Source of the DNA: an uncultured Lachnospiraceae bacterium
Lineage (GTDB): Bacteria > Bacillota > Clostridia > Lachnospirales > Lachnospiraceae
Length of the DNA stretch: 64,000 nucleotides
NCBI GenBank assembly: GCA_910579425.1
Contig: CAJTVL010000013.1
Coordinates: forward strand, 7,763 to 71,762
Reading direction: 5' to 3'
Shown here piece after piece: positions 9,037-18,115 of the stretch; position 1 is the stretch's first letter; each line of letters starts with the position of its first letter. The translations under genes were made by a program, and so were the position numbers. A model generated the notes under the pieces. That model did no database searches. It saw only the letters and a program-made list of their open reading frames with translations, and was not told the origin of the DNA.

Positions 9037-10914
9037 TTACTCCATAAACGCATTCCTTCTTCTTTGTTCTTCCCGCTCCCGATAGTATCTGCTCTGCATC
9101 TCAAAGAGCTCCCGGTAGCGCCCTCCCCTTGCCATCAGCTCCTCGTGGGTTCCCTCCTCCATCACCTGCCCCTGCTCCATCAAAAGGATCCGATCGCAAA
9201 ACCGGGTGCTGGAAAGGCGGTGGGAAATGTAAAGACAGGTTCTGCCTTGGGCCGCCTCGTCAAATTTCAGGTACATTTCGTTTTCCGCGATAGGGTCTAA
9301 GGCCGCCGTAGGCTCGTCCAGAATCATCAGCGGCGCTTCCTTATATAAAGCTCTTGCAAAAAGAAGCTTCTGCTTCTCTCCCCCGGAAAAGTCCACGGAT
9401 CCGCTGACCTCCCGCACCAGGAGGGACTGTCCCTTTTGGGGAAGGCTCTGGTATTTCTCCCAGAAGCCGGAAACCTTAAGGGCCCAGGTAAGTCTTTTTC
9501 GGTCGATGGCTTCCGCTCCTTTTCCCGTCAGGTTAAAGTCCAGGGTCATGGGAAGCAGGGCAGAGTCCTGAAACAATACGGAGATCAGCTCGAAATATTC
9601 CTCCCTGGCAAAATCCGACGCAGGAATGCCGTTAATGAGGATCCTGCCCCGGTCAGGCCGGTAAAACCCGCACAATAGCTTGACCAGGGTGGTCTTTCCC
9701 GCCCCGTTTAAGCCGATCAATGCCAGCTTTTCCCCCGGGGCAATGGTCAGATTAATCTGATGCAGAACGGGCTCCTCCCCTCCCGGATAAGTATAGCTTA
9801 CCTGCTCAAAGTCCACCCGGATCCCTTCTCTTTTCAGTTCCTCAAGCTTTTCAGCCCCCAGCCCCTGCCCCGACCAGTCCATGCTCTCTGGCAGGGCAAG
9901 GAACTGCCGGATATAACCCACGGACACGCTCACCGGATTCAGCACAAGAAGCTGTCCCATGAGCTGTGCGAAATATCCGGACAGGCTCCCCACCAGTCCC
10001 ATATAAAGTACAAAGCCGGAGGCGGACATTTCCCCTTTTACCAAAAGGCTGATCAGATAAAAGTAAGAAAATCCGTTCACCAGAAAGGCTGCCAGGGCTT
10101 CCCCCGCCGCCCGCAGGAAAGCGCCGTCATGAATCTGCCGGTAAATCGAGTCCATATCCCCAAGGGCCCGGTCATATTTTTGTAAAAACCAGTCCGTCAT
10201 CCGGTAAATGCGGATATCCTTTCCCGCCTGCCTGTCCATGGACATTCTGTTGATGTAGGCGGTCTTTTTGGAATAGGCTCCCACCTTTTTGTGGAGCTTT
10301 TCCTGCTTTTTCCGAAGCCATGACATGAGCAGGGTGTTAAACAGGGTATTGGCCAGGGTGAGAAGGAGAATCCCATAGTTTTTCCGAGCGATCAGAATGC
10401 CGTACCACCCGATTCCCGCCAGGCTGCCCAGAATCTGGGGCGTGGCGCACAGGGCATTGCGGAACCCAAATTCACTGCGCAGCACATTCCAGGTATTCGC
10501 CATCAGCCCTGCGGTTTCCGGTTCCTCCAGCATCCGGTAGTCCAGCCTCATGACCTTGCCATAGCAGAGCTTTTCATAGTACATGATCAGGGTGGGATAA
10601 TTCCGGTAAAGATATTCCCCCATCCCCTTATCCGCCATTTTTAACAGGCACATCCCCACATAAAGCAAAAGAACACAGACCAGAATCCTTTGGATTTCCC
10701 AGCCCTCCTCCAGCCCCTGCACCAGCCGGGCCGGCAGCAAAAGCCCCAGATAGGTGGCGGTCACACCTGGAATGGCCGGCAGAAACTGATAGTAAAAGAG
10801 CTTTTGATCCCACGCCTTCGATGCTTTTATGTTGTAGAGGATATTGCCAAGCCATCTGCCTGTTCCCGTCCCCCTGGTTCGCAGAAATCCGGCTGCCTTT
10901 TTGGATGTATTCAT
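9037..10914 (-). CDS. ABC transporter half-molecule, permease plus ATPase
   Basis: The product is 625 residues, organised like its downstream partner: an N-terminal membrane domain, then Walker A (LIGLNGAGKTT), signature (FSGGEKQKL), Walker B (LMILDEPTAALD) and H-loop (YISHRLSS). Both composite sites look catalytically complete, so the pair is not an obvious degenerate-site exporter. The ATG at 10914 has AAGGAG 8 bp upstream and is preferred over the one at 10932. It begins downstream of a terminator (10972-11013), so the transporter pair probably has its own promoter. Export is inferred from the fold; the substrate is unknown. Confidence 0.9.
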   Translation of the reverse strand: MNTSKKAAGFLRTRGTGTGRWLGNILYNIKASKAWDQKLFYYQFLPAIPGVTATYLGLLLPARLVQGLEEGWEIQRILVCVLLLYVGMCLLKMADKGMGEYLYRNYPTLIMYYEKLCYGKVMRLDYRMLEEPETAGLMANTWNVLRSEFGFRNALCATPQILGSLAGIGWYGILIARKNYGILLLTLANTLFNTLLMSWLRKKQEKLHKKVGAYSKKTAYINRMSMDRQAGKDIRIYRMTDWFLQKYDRALGDMDSIYRQIHDGAFLRAAGEALAAFLVNGFSYFYLISLLVKGEMSASGFVLYMGLVGSLSGYFAQLMGQLLVLNPVSVSVGYIRQFLALPESMDWSGQGLGAEKLEELKREGIRVDFEQVSYTYPGGEEPVLHQINLTIAPGEKLALIGLNGAGKTTLVKLLCGFYRPDRGRILINGIPASDFAREEYFELISVLFQDSALLPMTLDFNLTGKGAEAIDRKRLTWALKVSGFWEKYQSLPQKGQSLLVREVSGSVDFSGGEKQKLLFARALYKEAPLMILDEPTAALDPIAENEMYLKFDEAAQGRTCLYISHRLSSTRFCDRILLMEQGQVMEEGTHEELMARGGRYRELFEMQSRYYREREEQRRRNAFME

Positions 10915-10971
10915 CTTCGTACTCCTTTTCATTTTCCCGGGTTTCTTTTATTCTATCACAAATTTTTCCCA

Positions 10972-11013
10972 CAAAAAAATTCGCGCACCAACGACTGCCC
11001 TGAGTGCACGAAT
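10972..11013 (-). terminator. intrinsic terminator after the GHKL/LytTR pair
   Basis: Read on the minus strand, ATTCGTGCAC at 11013-11004 pairs with GTGCGCGAAT at 10988-10979 (one mismatch) and is followed by a run of T. It sits 8 bp after the stop of the histidine kinase gene and separates the regulators from the ABC genes. Confidence 0.75.
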
Positions 11014-11020
11014 TGTATCT

Positions 11021-11755
11021 TTATGATTCTCCTTTTTCCAAAACAAGAGGAAGCATCACCTCTGTGGCAAACACGCCGTTTTCACTCTGGCGGTTTAAGT
11101 AGCCGTGATATTTGGCTACAATGCTGTCAATTCTGAACAGCCCGAAGCCGTGGCTGCCCTGCTTGCGGGAAAGAAAGCCCTCCCCGGCCCTGACGGCCCT
11201 CCCCTTCATGGAATTGGTCACGGATATATAAAGCTGCTTTTTTACAATATCGATATAAACGCGGATAAACCGCTCCTTTTCTTCCGGTATCTCCAAACAG
11301 GCCTCCATGGCGTTGTCCATCAAGTTTCCGATCAAAACCGACAGGTCGATTCCCGATATGGCAATGTCCCCCGGCACTGCCGCCGTGGCGTCCACCCCAA
11401 TATGTCTCTCCTGTATCATGGAAAGCTTGCTGTTTAGTATGGCGTCCACCATCACATTTCCCGTCTTTAAAACCTGATCCACCTCTGTCAAGTCCTGCTC
11501 CAGCTTATCCAGATAATCCGCGGCCTGTCCGTACTCTCCCAGGCTCATGTTGGCCTTGAGCACCTGGATGTGGTTGTGGTAATCGTGCCGCCAGCCCCGC
11601 ATCTTCCGGTACATCACCTCGATCTCGTCATAGTACCTGTTTACCAGATCGTTCTGGAAACGGGAGATTTTTCGCTCCACCAGTCTGGGCAGAAGGAGCC
11701 ACCAGAGCAGGATATTTATGATCAGGATGATTGCAATCACAACAACTGCCAACAT
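11021..11755 (-). CDS. GHKL-type sensor histidine kinase
   Basis: The product is 244 residues: one N-terminal membrane helix (about 3-24), a dimerisation/phosphoacceptor helix with His57 in RHDYHNHI, and a GHKL ATPase domain with N box (GNLMDNAMEA) and G box (GSHGFGL). This is the AgrC/VirS-like class that phosphorylates LytTR regulators. There is almost no extracytoplasmic sensor, so it may sense within the membrane or respond to the ABC transporter. The ATG directly abuts the TAA of the response regulator gene, a strong sign of translational coupling. Confidence 0.9.
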   Translation of the reverse strand: MLAVVVIAIILIINILLWWLLLPRLVERKISRFQNDLVNRYYDEIEVMYRKMRGWRHDYHNHIQVLKANMSLGEYGQAADYLDKLEQDLTEVDQVLKTGNVMVDAILNSKLSMIQERHIGVDATAAVPGDIAISGIDLSVLIGNLMDNAMEACLEIPEEKERFIRVYIDIVKKQLYISVTNSMKGRAVRAGEGFLSRKQGSHGFGLFRIDSIVAKYHGYLNRQSENGVFATEVMLPLVLEKGES

Positions 11756-12472
11756 TTATCGCTGCACCCCCACTCCGTAATTGGCGATAAAAGCCGCGTT
11801 CACCGCCCTGTAGGCGCCGCGACTGATGGGAAGCCTTCGGAAATCGTCCATCACCAGCTCCGTCCTGGTAATGGCAGAGATATGTCTTAAATTTACCAGA
11901 TAGGAGCGATGGGAACGCACAATCCCTTTCTGCCCGTCCAGCATTTTCAAAAGCTCCGTTATGGAATGGCGAAGCTGATAGCTCTCATGAGCCGTACTGA
12001 GCAGGCTCTGGTGCCCCTGGGCCTCCGCGAACCAGATCTGTGAAGGAGCGAGCAAAAGCACGCCCTCCCCTGTCTGGAAAGCCAGCTTTTCTTCCGGCCT
12101 TTGCTGTCTCCGGAGCCGTTCCAAAACCGTAAAGAGCTTTTCTTTAGAGAGGGGCTTTAACAGATATTGGATGGCAGATACTTCGTAGCCCTGGGCCATG
12201 TAGGTTTCATAGCCTGTGATAAACAGGATGGGAATATCCTCATTCTCCCTGCGGATCCGCTCCGCCAGCTCCATACCGCTCAGAGCGCCCATCTCGATGT
12301 CCAGGATCAGAAGGTCAAAGCGCTTTTCATCCTCCCAGCAAAAGAGCAGGCTCTCTGCGTCAGGAAACTCCGAGAGTTCCAGTATCTGTCCGTTTTCCCG
12401 GGCCCATTCCTGCAAGTATTTTGTGATCAGGCCTCTCTGGGCTTTTTCATCATCGCATATTGCAATCCGCAT
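11756..12472 (-). CDS. LytTR-family response regulator
   Basis: The product is 238 residues. The receiver domain has the acidic pocket (CDDE at 6-9), the phosphoacceptor Asp58 in LLILDIEM, the switch Thr86 and conserved Lys106 (LLKPLSK). The C-terminal LytTR DNA-binding domain (about 140-230) includes FAEAQGHQSLL and RSHRSYLVNL. It is the only response regulator gene in a cluster with three GHKL kinases. It is coupled to the downstream kinase and is the likely activator of the local ABC genes or of distant targets. Confidence 0.92.
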   Translation of the reverse strand: MRIAICDDEKAQRGLITKYLQEWARENGQILELSEFPDAESLLFCWEDEKRFDLLILDIEMGALSGMELAERIRRENEDIPILFITGYETYMAQGYEVSAIQYLLKPLSKEKLFTVLERLRRQQRPEEKLAFQTGEGVLLLAPSQIWFAEAQGHQSLLSTAHESYQLRHSITELLKMLDGQKGIVRSHRSYLVNLRHISAITRTELVMDDFRRLPISRGAYRAVNAAFIANYGVGVQR

Positions 12473-12507
12473 GGGTTACTCCTCAAGGCCGTTTTCAGGC
12501 TGTGTGA

Positions 12508-13632
12508 TTAAATATAACTCAGGGGAATCACCCGGTCTTCCCCTTTTAAGGTCACTAACCGGTCATACAGGCAGATGACTCCTCCCGGCCCTCTCTGAAT
12601 CCCCGGAATCTTATCCAAAACCGTAAAGCCGGCAGCGTCACTTGCCTTCGGATCCGCATGTTTCTTTACCTCAAGCGGATACAAGACCATCCCCTCTTCA
12701 ATGAGAAGGTCTATCTCCCTTTGGTCTTTATCTCTGTAAAAATACAGCGGCGGTTCCAGCACACCCTGGTTATAATAGCTTTTTACCACCTCTGAGATGA
12801 CAAAGCTCTCAAAGAAAGCTCCGGACATAGCTCCATTCTTTAGCACCTCCGCCGTATTCCACTTTGTCAGGTATGCCGCCACCCCCGTATCCAGAAAGTA
12901 CAGCTTTGGGGTCTTTATTGCCCTGTTTGTAAGATTGTTTGAATATGGCCTGAGCAGATATACGATATTTGAAGCAACAAGAATAGAAAGCCAGCGTTCC
13001 GCCGTCGGCTGGCTGATCCCCACTTCATTTGCTACGGAGTTCAGATTGAGCAACTGCCCTGTTCTTGCTGCCATCACCATCATAAATCGTGTAAATTTTA
13101 CCTCATCACCAATTTTTGTCAGTTCACGCACGTCTCTTTCAATATAGGTTCTGACATATGCGCCATAAAACATTTGCCAGTCAAATTCCGGATTTGAGTA
13201 CAGTTCCGGCATGCTTCCACGGTAAATGCTTTCCCATACTTCCTGATAGGAGAGATCCTTTCGCTGCTTCTTTCGCTCTGCAAAATAAGCGTCCGTGGGC
13301 AGGAACGGCTTCGAAAAAGACACCCCGCATTTCTCGCGCAGTGAAAGTCCCAGCAGAGTTACCATCCCGAGACGGCCTGCCAGAGATTCGCTGACATTCT
13401 TCATCATGTGAAACTGCTGAGAACCGCAAAGAAAGAACTGTCCTTTCTTCCTTTCCCGGTCGATCTGCATCTTAATCTGATGGAATAATCCCGGCGCCTT
13501 CTGGATCTCATCAACGAACACAGGCGGCGGGTTATCTTTAAAGAAAGTTGTGCCGGTATCCACAGCGCTTGCCAGCATAATCGGATCATCCAGAGTCACA
13601 TACTCCATGCCGCGTTCTTCACGGCAGCGCAA
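12508..13632 (-). pseudogene. AAA_14/DUF4143 ATPase lacking its P-loop
   Basis: The frame encodes a protein that matches the AAA_14-DUF4143 family from YVTLDDP onward. Walker B (PVFVDEIQKAP), sensor CGSQQF, the winged-helix middle (LNSVANEVGISQPTAERW) and the C-terminal nuclease-like domain (REIDLLIEEG, PLEVKKH) are present. About 50 N-terminal residues with the Walker A loop are missing. The sequence upstream stays open to about 13780 but shows no P-loop and no good start. It is therefore probably a 5'-truncated remnant, although the rest of the frame is clean. It separates two GHKL genes from the response regulator and may be an insertion into that cluster. Confidence 0.7.
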
Positions 13633-13806
13633 TGTGAAATCCGCCCGGACGATTTCGACTGATTTTATATTATTTTTTGAGATGTCCGAAATCCTTTGTC
13701 TATCTATTGCGTCTATTTCAATATATAATTTTAATTGAATATAAGAGTTTTGACAAGCGTATCGGAAAATCTTTCACAGAAGGTTTTCATAACCACGCAT
13801 ACAGCC

Positions 13807-14607
13807 TCAATGATCGGCCGGACTTTCCTTCCCCGGCAGCCAGACGCAAAATTCCAGGAAATTCACATTTCCTTCCCGCTTATTGGACACCATAATCTCC
13901 CCTTTCCGGTGAAGGACTATTTTTCTCAGCTTTTTCAGGCCGATTCCGTGCCCCTTACCCTTGCTGGTATAATCCTCCTGAAAAAAGCGTTCGATTTCAT
14001 CTGCCGCAAATACTCTGCTGACGTTGGCAACGCAAATCCATAACCGGATATTCTCGCAGCTTATTTCCAGCCGGATCAGCTTCTGCCCCTCTGCGCTTCC
14101 GATCAGAGCATCCATGGCATTATCAAATAAGATGCCTAAAATTTCGATCAGTTCGTAATCCGGCACCCCTGTTTCCTTTTCCCCCATTGCAATCTGATGC
14201 TCTACCCGAATCCCGTACTGATCCGCCTGCTGGATTTTCCTGTAGATAAAGCCGATCACAAGGGGGTTTTCTATGGCTAAAAGCAGCCTGGCTTCATGGC
14301 TTTGCTCCATCACCTCACACAGATACTCCCGCTGAGAGCGAACCAGGTCTTCATAGTTATCAATGGTATAAATCATCCCCAAAATCGCATTGATGTGATT
14401 GTTCATATCATGCTGTCTCTCTCTCACCAGAGTAAGCAGCTCATCATATGCCTCATAATACAGGCTGCTCATTTTCGCCTGCCGGATTTTCCGCTCTGCC
14501 TCAGCCCTGGCCTTCTGCCACTGAAACAGCATCAAAAAAAGTAAAATAGTCGCCATGCAGCCTAAGACAGACAGCGTTTCCAAAAGCATGGGAACCATTC
14601 GCTCCAT
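13807..14607 (-). CDS. GHKL-type sensor histidine kinase
   Basis: The product is 266 residues with one membrane helix (about 8-29), a coiled linker, phosphoacceptor His66 in RERQHDMNNHI, N box (LFDNAMDAL) and G box (GKGHGIGL). The architecture matches the other two kinases of this cluster but the sequences differ clearly, so this is not a recent duplication. It follows the next kinase gene by 17 bp and is probably cotranscribed with it. No response regulator is adjacent; the nearest is at 11756-12472, beyond the AAA remnant. Confidence 0.88.
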   Translation of the reverse strand: MERMVPMLLETLSVLGCMATILLFLMLFQWQKARAEAERKIRQAKMSSLYYEAYDELLTLVRERQHDMNNHINAILGMIYTIDNYEDLVRSQREYLCEVMEQSHEARLLLAIENPLVIGFIYRKIQQADQYGIRVEHQIAMGEKETGVPDYELIEILGILFDNAMDALIGSAEGQKLIRLEISCENIRLWICVANVSRVFAADEIERFFQEDYTSKGKGHGIGLKKLRKIVLHRKGEIMVSNKREGNVNFLEFCVWLPGKESPADH

Positions 14608-14624
14608 AAAATCCCATCCTTTGT

Positions 14625-15455
14625 CTATTTTTTACCTGCTGCCTGTCCCACGGAAGGGACGAACAAGAGCAGCTTCACCTTAAACTCCTCCAGGCTGTAG
14701 CAAATTTTCATATCTCCGTCGTACTTTTCCACCGTTTTTCTGATACTGGCAAGCCCCATGCCATGACCTTCCGCTTCCTCCTTTGTGGTCATAAGCTCTC
14801 CCTTTTCCTGCTTTAATACACCATTGTAGGTATTCCTGATACTGACCGTCAATACGCCTCTGGCATATCCCATTACAACTGCCAACTCCTTTTTCTCACT
14901 CTTTTTCATTGCTTCACAGGCATTTAAAAGGAGATTTCCCAATATCACATTCATATCAAAGTCATCCATAAAAAATTCCTGCACTAGCTTCACATCCATG
15001 GTGACGCTCCCGCCGATTCTGTAGGTTTCCTCCATGAAATAATTCAGGATACTGTCCACATCCCCATTTCCCGTCTCTATAAGCCGCCTGCTGCCTCCGG
15101 AATAAAGCCCCATTTTTTCTATGTAAGCCAGCGCCTTATGATTTTCACCTTTCACAATATAATCTGCCAGCATCCTTGTATGGTGCTTTAAGTCATGACG
15201 CATGACCCTGCCTGCGGCATCCTGCTCCTTAATGGCGTCTAACTGTCTCTGATACATCTTCAGTTGGAGCCTCAGCGTCTCTTTCTCCCTTTTATCATCG
15301 GATTCTTCCCTTTTTTTCCTGAATTGTCCTCTGCATCCTGCCGCTACAAGAAAAAGAAGCCCCGCCGTATTCAGCAAAAGTTTCTCCCTGCCGCCCCAGG
15401 CGTTCAGGCTTTCCATACTTCCTATCAAAAAATTAAACAGCATTATATGAATCAT
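14625..15455 (-). CDS. GHKL-type sensor histidine kinase
   Basis: The product is 276 residues from the ATG at 15455, which has GGGGGAGGA about 6 bp upstream; this is preferred to the in-frame start at 15524. There are one or two N-terminal hydrophobic segments, a coiled-coil stretch (about 48-80), phosphoacceptor His87 in VMRHDLKHH, N box (GNLLLNACEAM) and G box (GHGMGLASI). All catalytic boxes look intact. It heads a two-kinase run and is divergent from the XRE gene at 15710. Confidence 0.88.
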   Translation of the reverse strand: MIHIMLFNFLIGSMESLNAWGGREKLLLNTAGLLFLVAAGCRGQFRKKREESDDKREKETLRLQLKMYQRQLDAIKEQDAAGRVMRHDLKHHTRMLADYIVKGENHKALAYIEKMGLYSGGSRRLIETGNGDVDSILNYFMEETYRIGGSVTMDVKLVQEFFMDDFDMNVILGNLLLNACEAMKKSEKKELAVVMGYARGVLTVSIRNTYNGVLKQEKGELMTTKEEAEGHGMGLASIRKTVEKYDGDMKICYSLEEFKVKLLLFVPSVGQAAGKK

Positions 15456-15709
15456 GAAACTTCCTCCCCCCTTTTTCCATATTACACCAATCCCCATAAT
15501 CTCCCAATAAATTCCCGATATCACTATTTAAAATATCTCATTTCATTTTTTCTATCGATAAATAACTTTTTTCAGCGGTATATACCTGTCCGATTTTCTA
15601 TAAACTGTTATCAGAAGCCAAACATATAACCCCAAAGCGGGCATTTTGATTTTATACTCTTTGGAGGAAGTGCCGCTTTTACAGATCCATCGGTCCCGGG
15701 AGATTGTGA

Positions 15710-16033
15710 ATGAACGAAAAATTTGTAAGAGAAAGAATCACAGAACTGAGAATGCGCAAAAAGAAATCAGAATATCAGTTGAGCCTTGAATTAGGACACA
15801 GCAAATCTTATATCCAGTCGATCAGTTCCGGCAGGACGTCCCCCTCCATGTCCGCTTTTTTTGAAATCTGTGATTACTTCGGCGTAAGCCCTGTAGAGTT
15901 TTTTGACAGCGCCGTCAAAAACCCGGAGCATATCCACAAGATTACCGACAAACTAAACCTTTTGTCGGAAGAAGATCTGATATTTTTTGAAGAAATTCTG
16001 GATCGGCTGATCGGAAATTCCAATCCTCAATAA
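15710..16033 (+). CDS. small XRE-family transcriptional regulator
   Basis: The product is 107 residues. A Cro/C1-type helix-turn-helix occupies about residues 8-62 (YQLSLELGHSKSYIQSISSG is the recognition region). A short acidic helical tail (KITDKLNLLSEEDLIFFEEILDRL) probably serves dimerisation. A GGGAG site lies 7 bp before the ATG. It is divergent from the first GHKL kinase gene across about 250 bp and is a candidate regulator of that cluster. A terminator follows. Confidence 0.85.
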   Translation: MNEKFVRERITELRMRKKKSEYQLSLELGHSKSYIQSISSGRTSPSMSAFFEICDYFGVSPVEFFDSAVKNPEHIHKITDKLNLLSEEDLIFFEEILDRLIGNSNPQ

Positions 16034-16081
16034 AGACGGGTGCGAAACAACGGATGCGGGCTTTGCCAGACATCCTTACAC

Positions 16082-16163
16082 AAAAAAGGACTGCCGCAGG
16101 GGTATTTTTACAACCGCGGACAGTCCTTTTTACGGGCAGGGGAGAAAACTTCCCCCTGCCCGG
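16082..16163. terminator. tandem hairpins between convergent genes
   Basis: There are two stems in a row. The first (16082-16131) pairs AAAAAGGACTGCCGC with GCGGACAGTCCTTTTT and carries A/T tracts on both sides, so it can terminate both the XRE gene and fucI. The second (16133-16163) is a very GC-rich 10-bp stem, CGGGCAGGGG with CCCCTGCCCG. Confidence 0.75.
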
Positions 16164-16203
16164 TTTATCTTTCCTATATCACAGCAAAAATCGGCTATTT
16201 CCT

Positions 16204-17988
16204 TTATCGGTACAGGGGACCATAAGAAGCGCAGGCCCTGTAGTCCGCCGACTGGGTATCCTCCGTGCCAAAAGCAGACCAGGCATGAGGGCGGAAAATC
16301 CTGCTTTCCTCCACATTATGCATATTTACGGGAATACGGAGCATGGACGCCAGGGTAATAAGCTGTGCGCCCACATGACCGTAAACGGTTACGCCGTGAT
16401 TGGCTCCCCAGTTTGCCATCACGCTGTATACATCCCTGAAGGCTCCCTGCCCGGTAAGCTTTGGCACAAACCAGGTGGTAGGCCAGGAAGGGTCCGTGCG
16501 CCCATCGATGACCTTGTGGATCTCATCCGGCAAATCCGCCGTATAGCCTTCCGCAAGCTGGATTACCGGCCCGATCCCGTCAACCACATTGACCCGCAGC
16601 ATAGTCACAGGCATCTGCGCCCTGCAGCGGAAGTGGCTGGAAAATCCGCCGCCCCTGAAATACTCATAATTTGCCCTGCACCAGTCAGTTGCCTCGAGGC
16701 AGGCTTTCACATCCTCCTCCCTCATATCCCAGAAGGGTTTCATACAGCCTTGTCCCTGCTCATTTTTCGCGGCGCCGCTTCCGTCCAGGGCGGTGGCCCC
16801 CGAGTTGATCAGGTGGATAAAGCCGTTCTCCGCTATCCCGTCCGGTTTTACGCCCGTCACCCGCTCGCAGGCCCGGGGGCTCCAATAGGTGCGCACGTCA
16901 TGGAAACAGGGGGCCGTATTGGTCACCAAAGTGCCCAGCATCATGGCAACGCCGTTCAAGGTATCGTTTTCGGTTGCAAAGGACGTGGGCGCTTTCGTTC
17001 CGTTCCAGTCAAAGGTGGAAGCCATAATCGCCTCCGTAAAATCCGCATTGGGAAGCCAGTCCGTCCAGTTTCTCTGTCCCTGGAATCCGCCCGCAACGGC
17101 GTTCTTTCCAAGGGCCTCCTCATGCCATCCCATTTCGTCCAGCTTCGGATTTCCATAGAGAATATCCCGGATAATCAACGTCATTTTGACAATAAATTCC
17201 CAGTCCTGATCCGGAGCAATCACCTTGGACTTCCTGATCACCTCCGGCAACGCCTTGCCGCTGTTTAAGTCAAAGCCTTCCCTGCAGTTGTCCTTTACCC
17301 ATTTCAGAGCCCGTTCATACTCTTCCCCGTCATAAATGGAAAGGGTAATACGGCGCAAAATTTCCGTCATATCCACCCATTCCGCCCGGATGCCGAAGTA
17401 CTTCTGGAACAGCTCCGCATTACAATAGCTGCCGGCAATGCCCATGGCGATTCCGCCCACATTCACATAGGATTTATCCTTCATCCATCCCACGCAGACG
17501 GCTCCCCTGGCAAAGCCGAGGATCTTCTCCGCCACATCCTCCGGTATAGTCTGATCTCCCATATCCTGCACGTCATGTCCGTAAATGGAGAAGGCGGGCA
17601 GCCCCTTCTGAGCGTAAGCCGCCATCACCGCCGCAAGATAAACCGCCCCCGGCCTTTCCGTGCCATTAAAGCCCCAGACCGCCTTGATGGTTTTGGGATC
17701 CATGTCAAAGGTTTCCGAGCCGTAGCACCAGCAGGGGGTTACGCTCAAAGTGGCGGTCACATTTTCCTTCGAAAACTGCTCTGCACATCTGGCCGCCTCC
17801 GCTCCGCCGCCAATGGTAGTGTCACTGATCACGCATTTCACCTGCACTCCGTCCGGATAACGCAGTCTGCTCTCAATCAGCTCTGCCGCCGCCCTTGCCA
17901 TTCCCATGGTCTGTTCCTCCAGGCCTTCCCGGACGCCGCCCCAACGGCCGTCAATCACGGGCCTGATTCCTATTTTAGGATACTGCAT
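16204..17988 (-). CDS. fucI: L-fucose isomerase
   Basis: The product is 594 residues, the normal FucI length. The enzyme converts L-fucose to L-fuculose with Mn2+, the first cytoplasmic step of fucose catabolism. Recognised segments are KIGIRPVIDGRWGGVRE at the N-terminus, TPCWCYGSETFDM, VWGFNGTERPGAVYL, GHDVQDMGDQTIPEDV and DWNGTKAPTSFATENDTLNG. The ATG at 17988 has GGAGG about 10 bp upstream, which excludes the longer frame to 18084. It is divergent from an AraC regulator. No fuculokinase or aldolase lies nearby. Confidence 0.95.
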   Translation of the reverse strand: MQYPKIGIRPVIDGRWGGVREGLEEQTMGMARAAAELIESRLRYPDGVQVKCVISDTTIGGGAEAARCAEQFSKENVTATLSVTPCWCYGSETFDMDPKTIKAVWGFNGTERPGAVYLAAVMAAYAQKGLPAFSIYGHDVQDMGDQTIPEDVAEKILGFARGAVCVGWMKDKSYVNVGGIAMGIAGSYCNAELFQKYFGIRAEWVDMTEILRRITLSIYDGEEYERALKWVKDNCREGFDLNSGKALPEVIRKSKVIAPDQDWEFIVKMTLIIRDILYGNPKLDEMGWHEEALGKNAVAGGFQGQRNWTDWLPNADFTEAIMASTFDWNGTKAPTSFATENDTLNGVAMMLGTLVTNTAPCFHDVRTYWSPRACERVTGVKPDGIAENGFIHLINSGATALDGSGAAKNEQGQGCMKPFWDMREEDVKACLEATDWCRANYEYFRGGGFSSHFRCRAQMPVTMLRVNVVDGIGPVIQLAEGYTADLPDEIHKVIDGRTDPSWPTTWFVPKLTGQGAFRDVYSVMANWGANHGVTVYGHVGAQLITLASMLRIPVNMHNVEESRIFRPHAWSAFGTEDTQSADYRACASYGPLYR

Positions 17989-18054
17989 ATTTCTTCCCTC
18001 CTGTCCTTTTCTATAATATCTATTTGTATTATATCTCTTTCGATCTTTCACTTC

Positions 18055-18084
18055 TTGTCCGATTATGGTAAAATAATAGGACAA
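18055..18084. promoter_or_regulatory. inverted repeat in the fucI/AraC divergent region
   Basis: TTGTCC at 18055-18060 and GGACAA at 18079-18084 form a perfect 6-bp inverted repeat, an operator candidate for the AraC protein. On the fucI side a TATAAT-like -10 lies at 18033-18028 (minus strand) without a clear -35, as expected for an activated promoter. Confidence 0.4.
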
Positions 18085-18115
18085 TATTCACCTTTTATTT
18101 ACGGAAAGGGAGTCC

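Noticed and set aside
16054..17268. A 404-codon plus-strand frame opposite fucI
   Set aside because: It is antisense to a clear fucI gene, has no family pattern and no ribosome site; it arises from GC-rich codon third positions.
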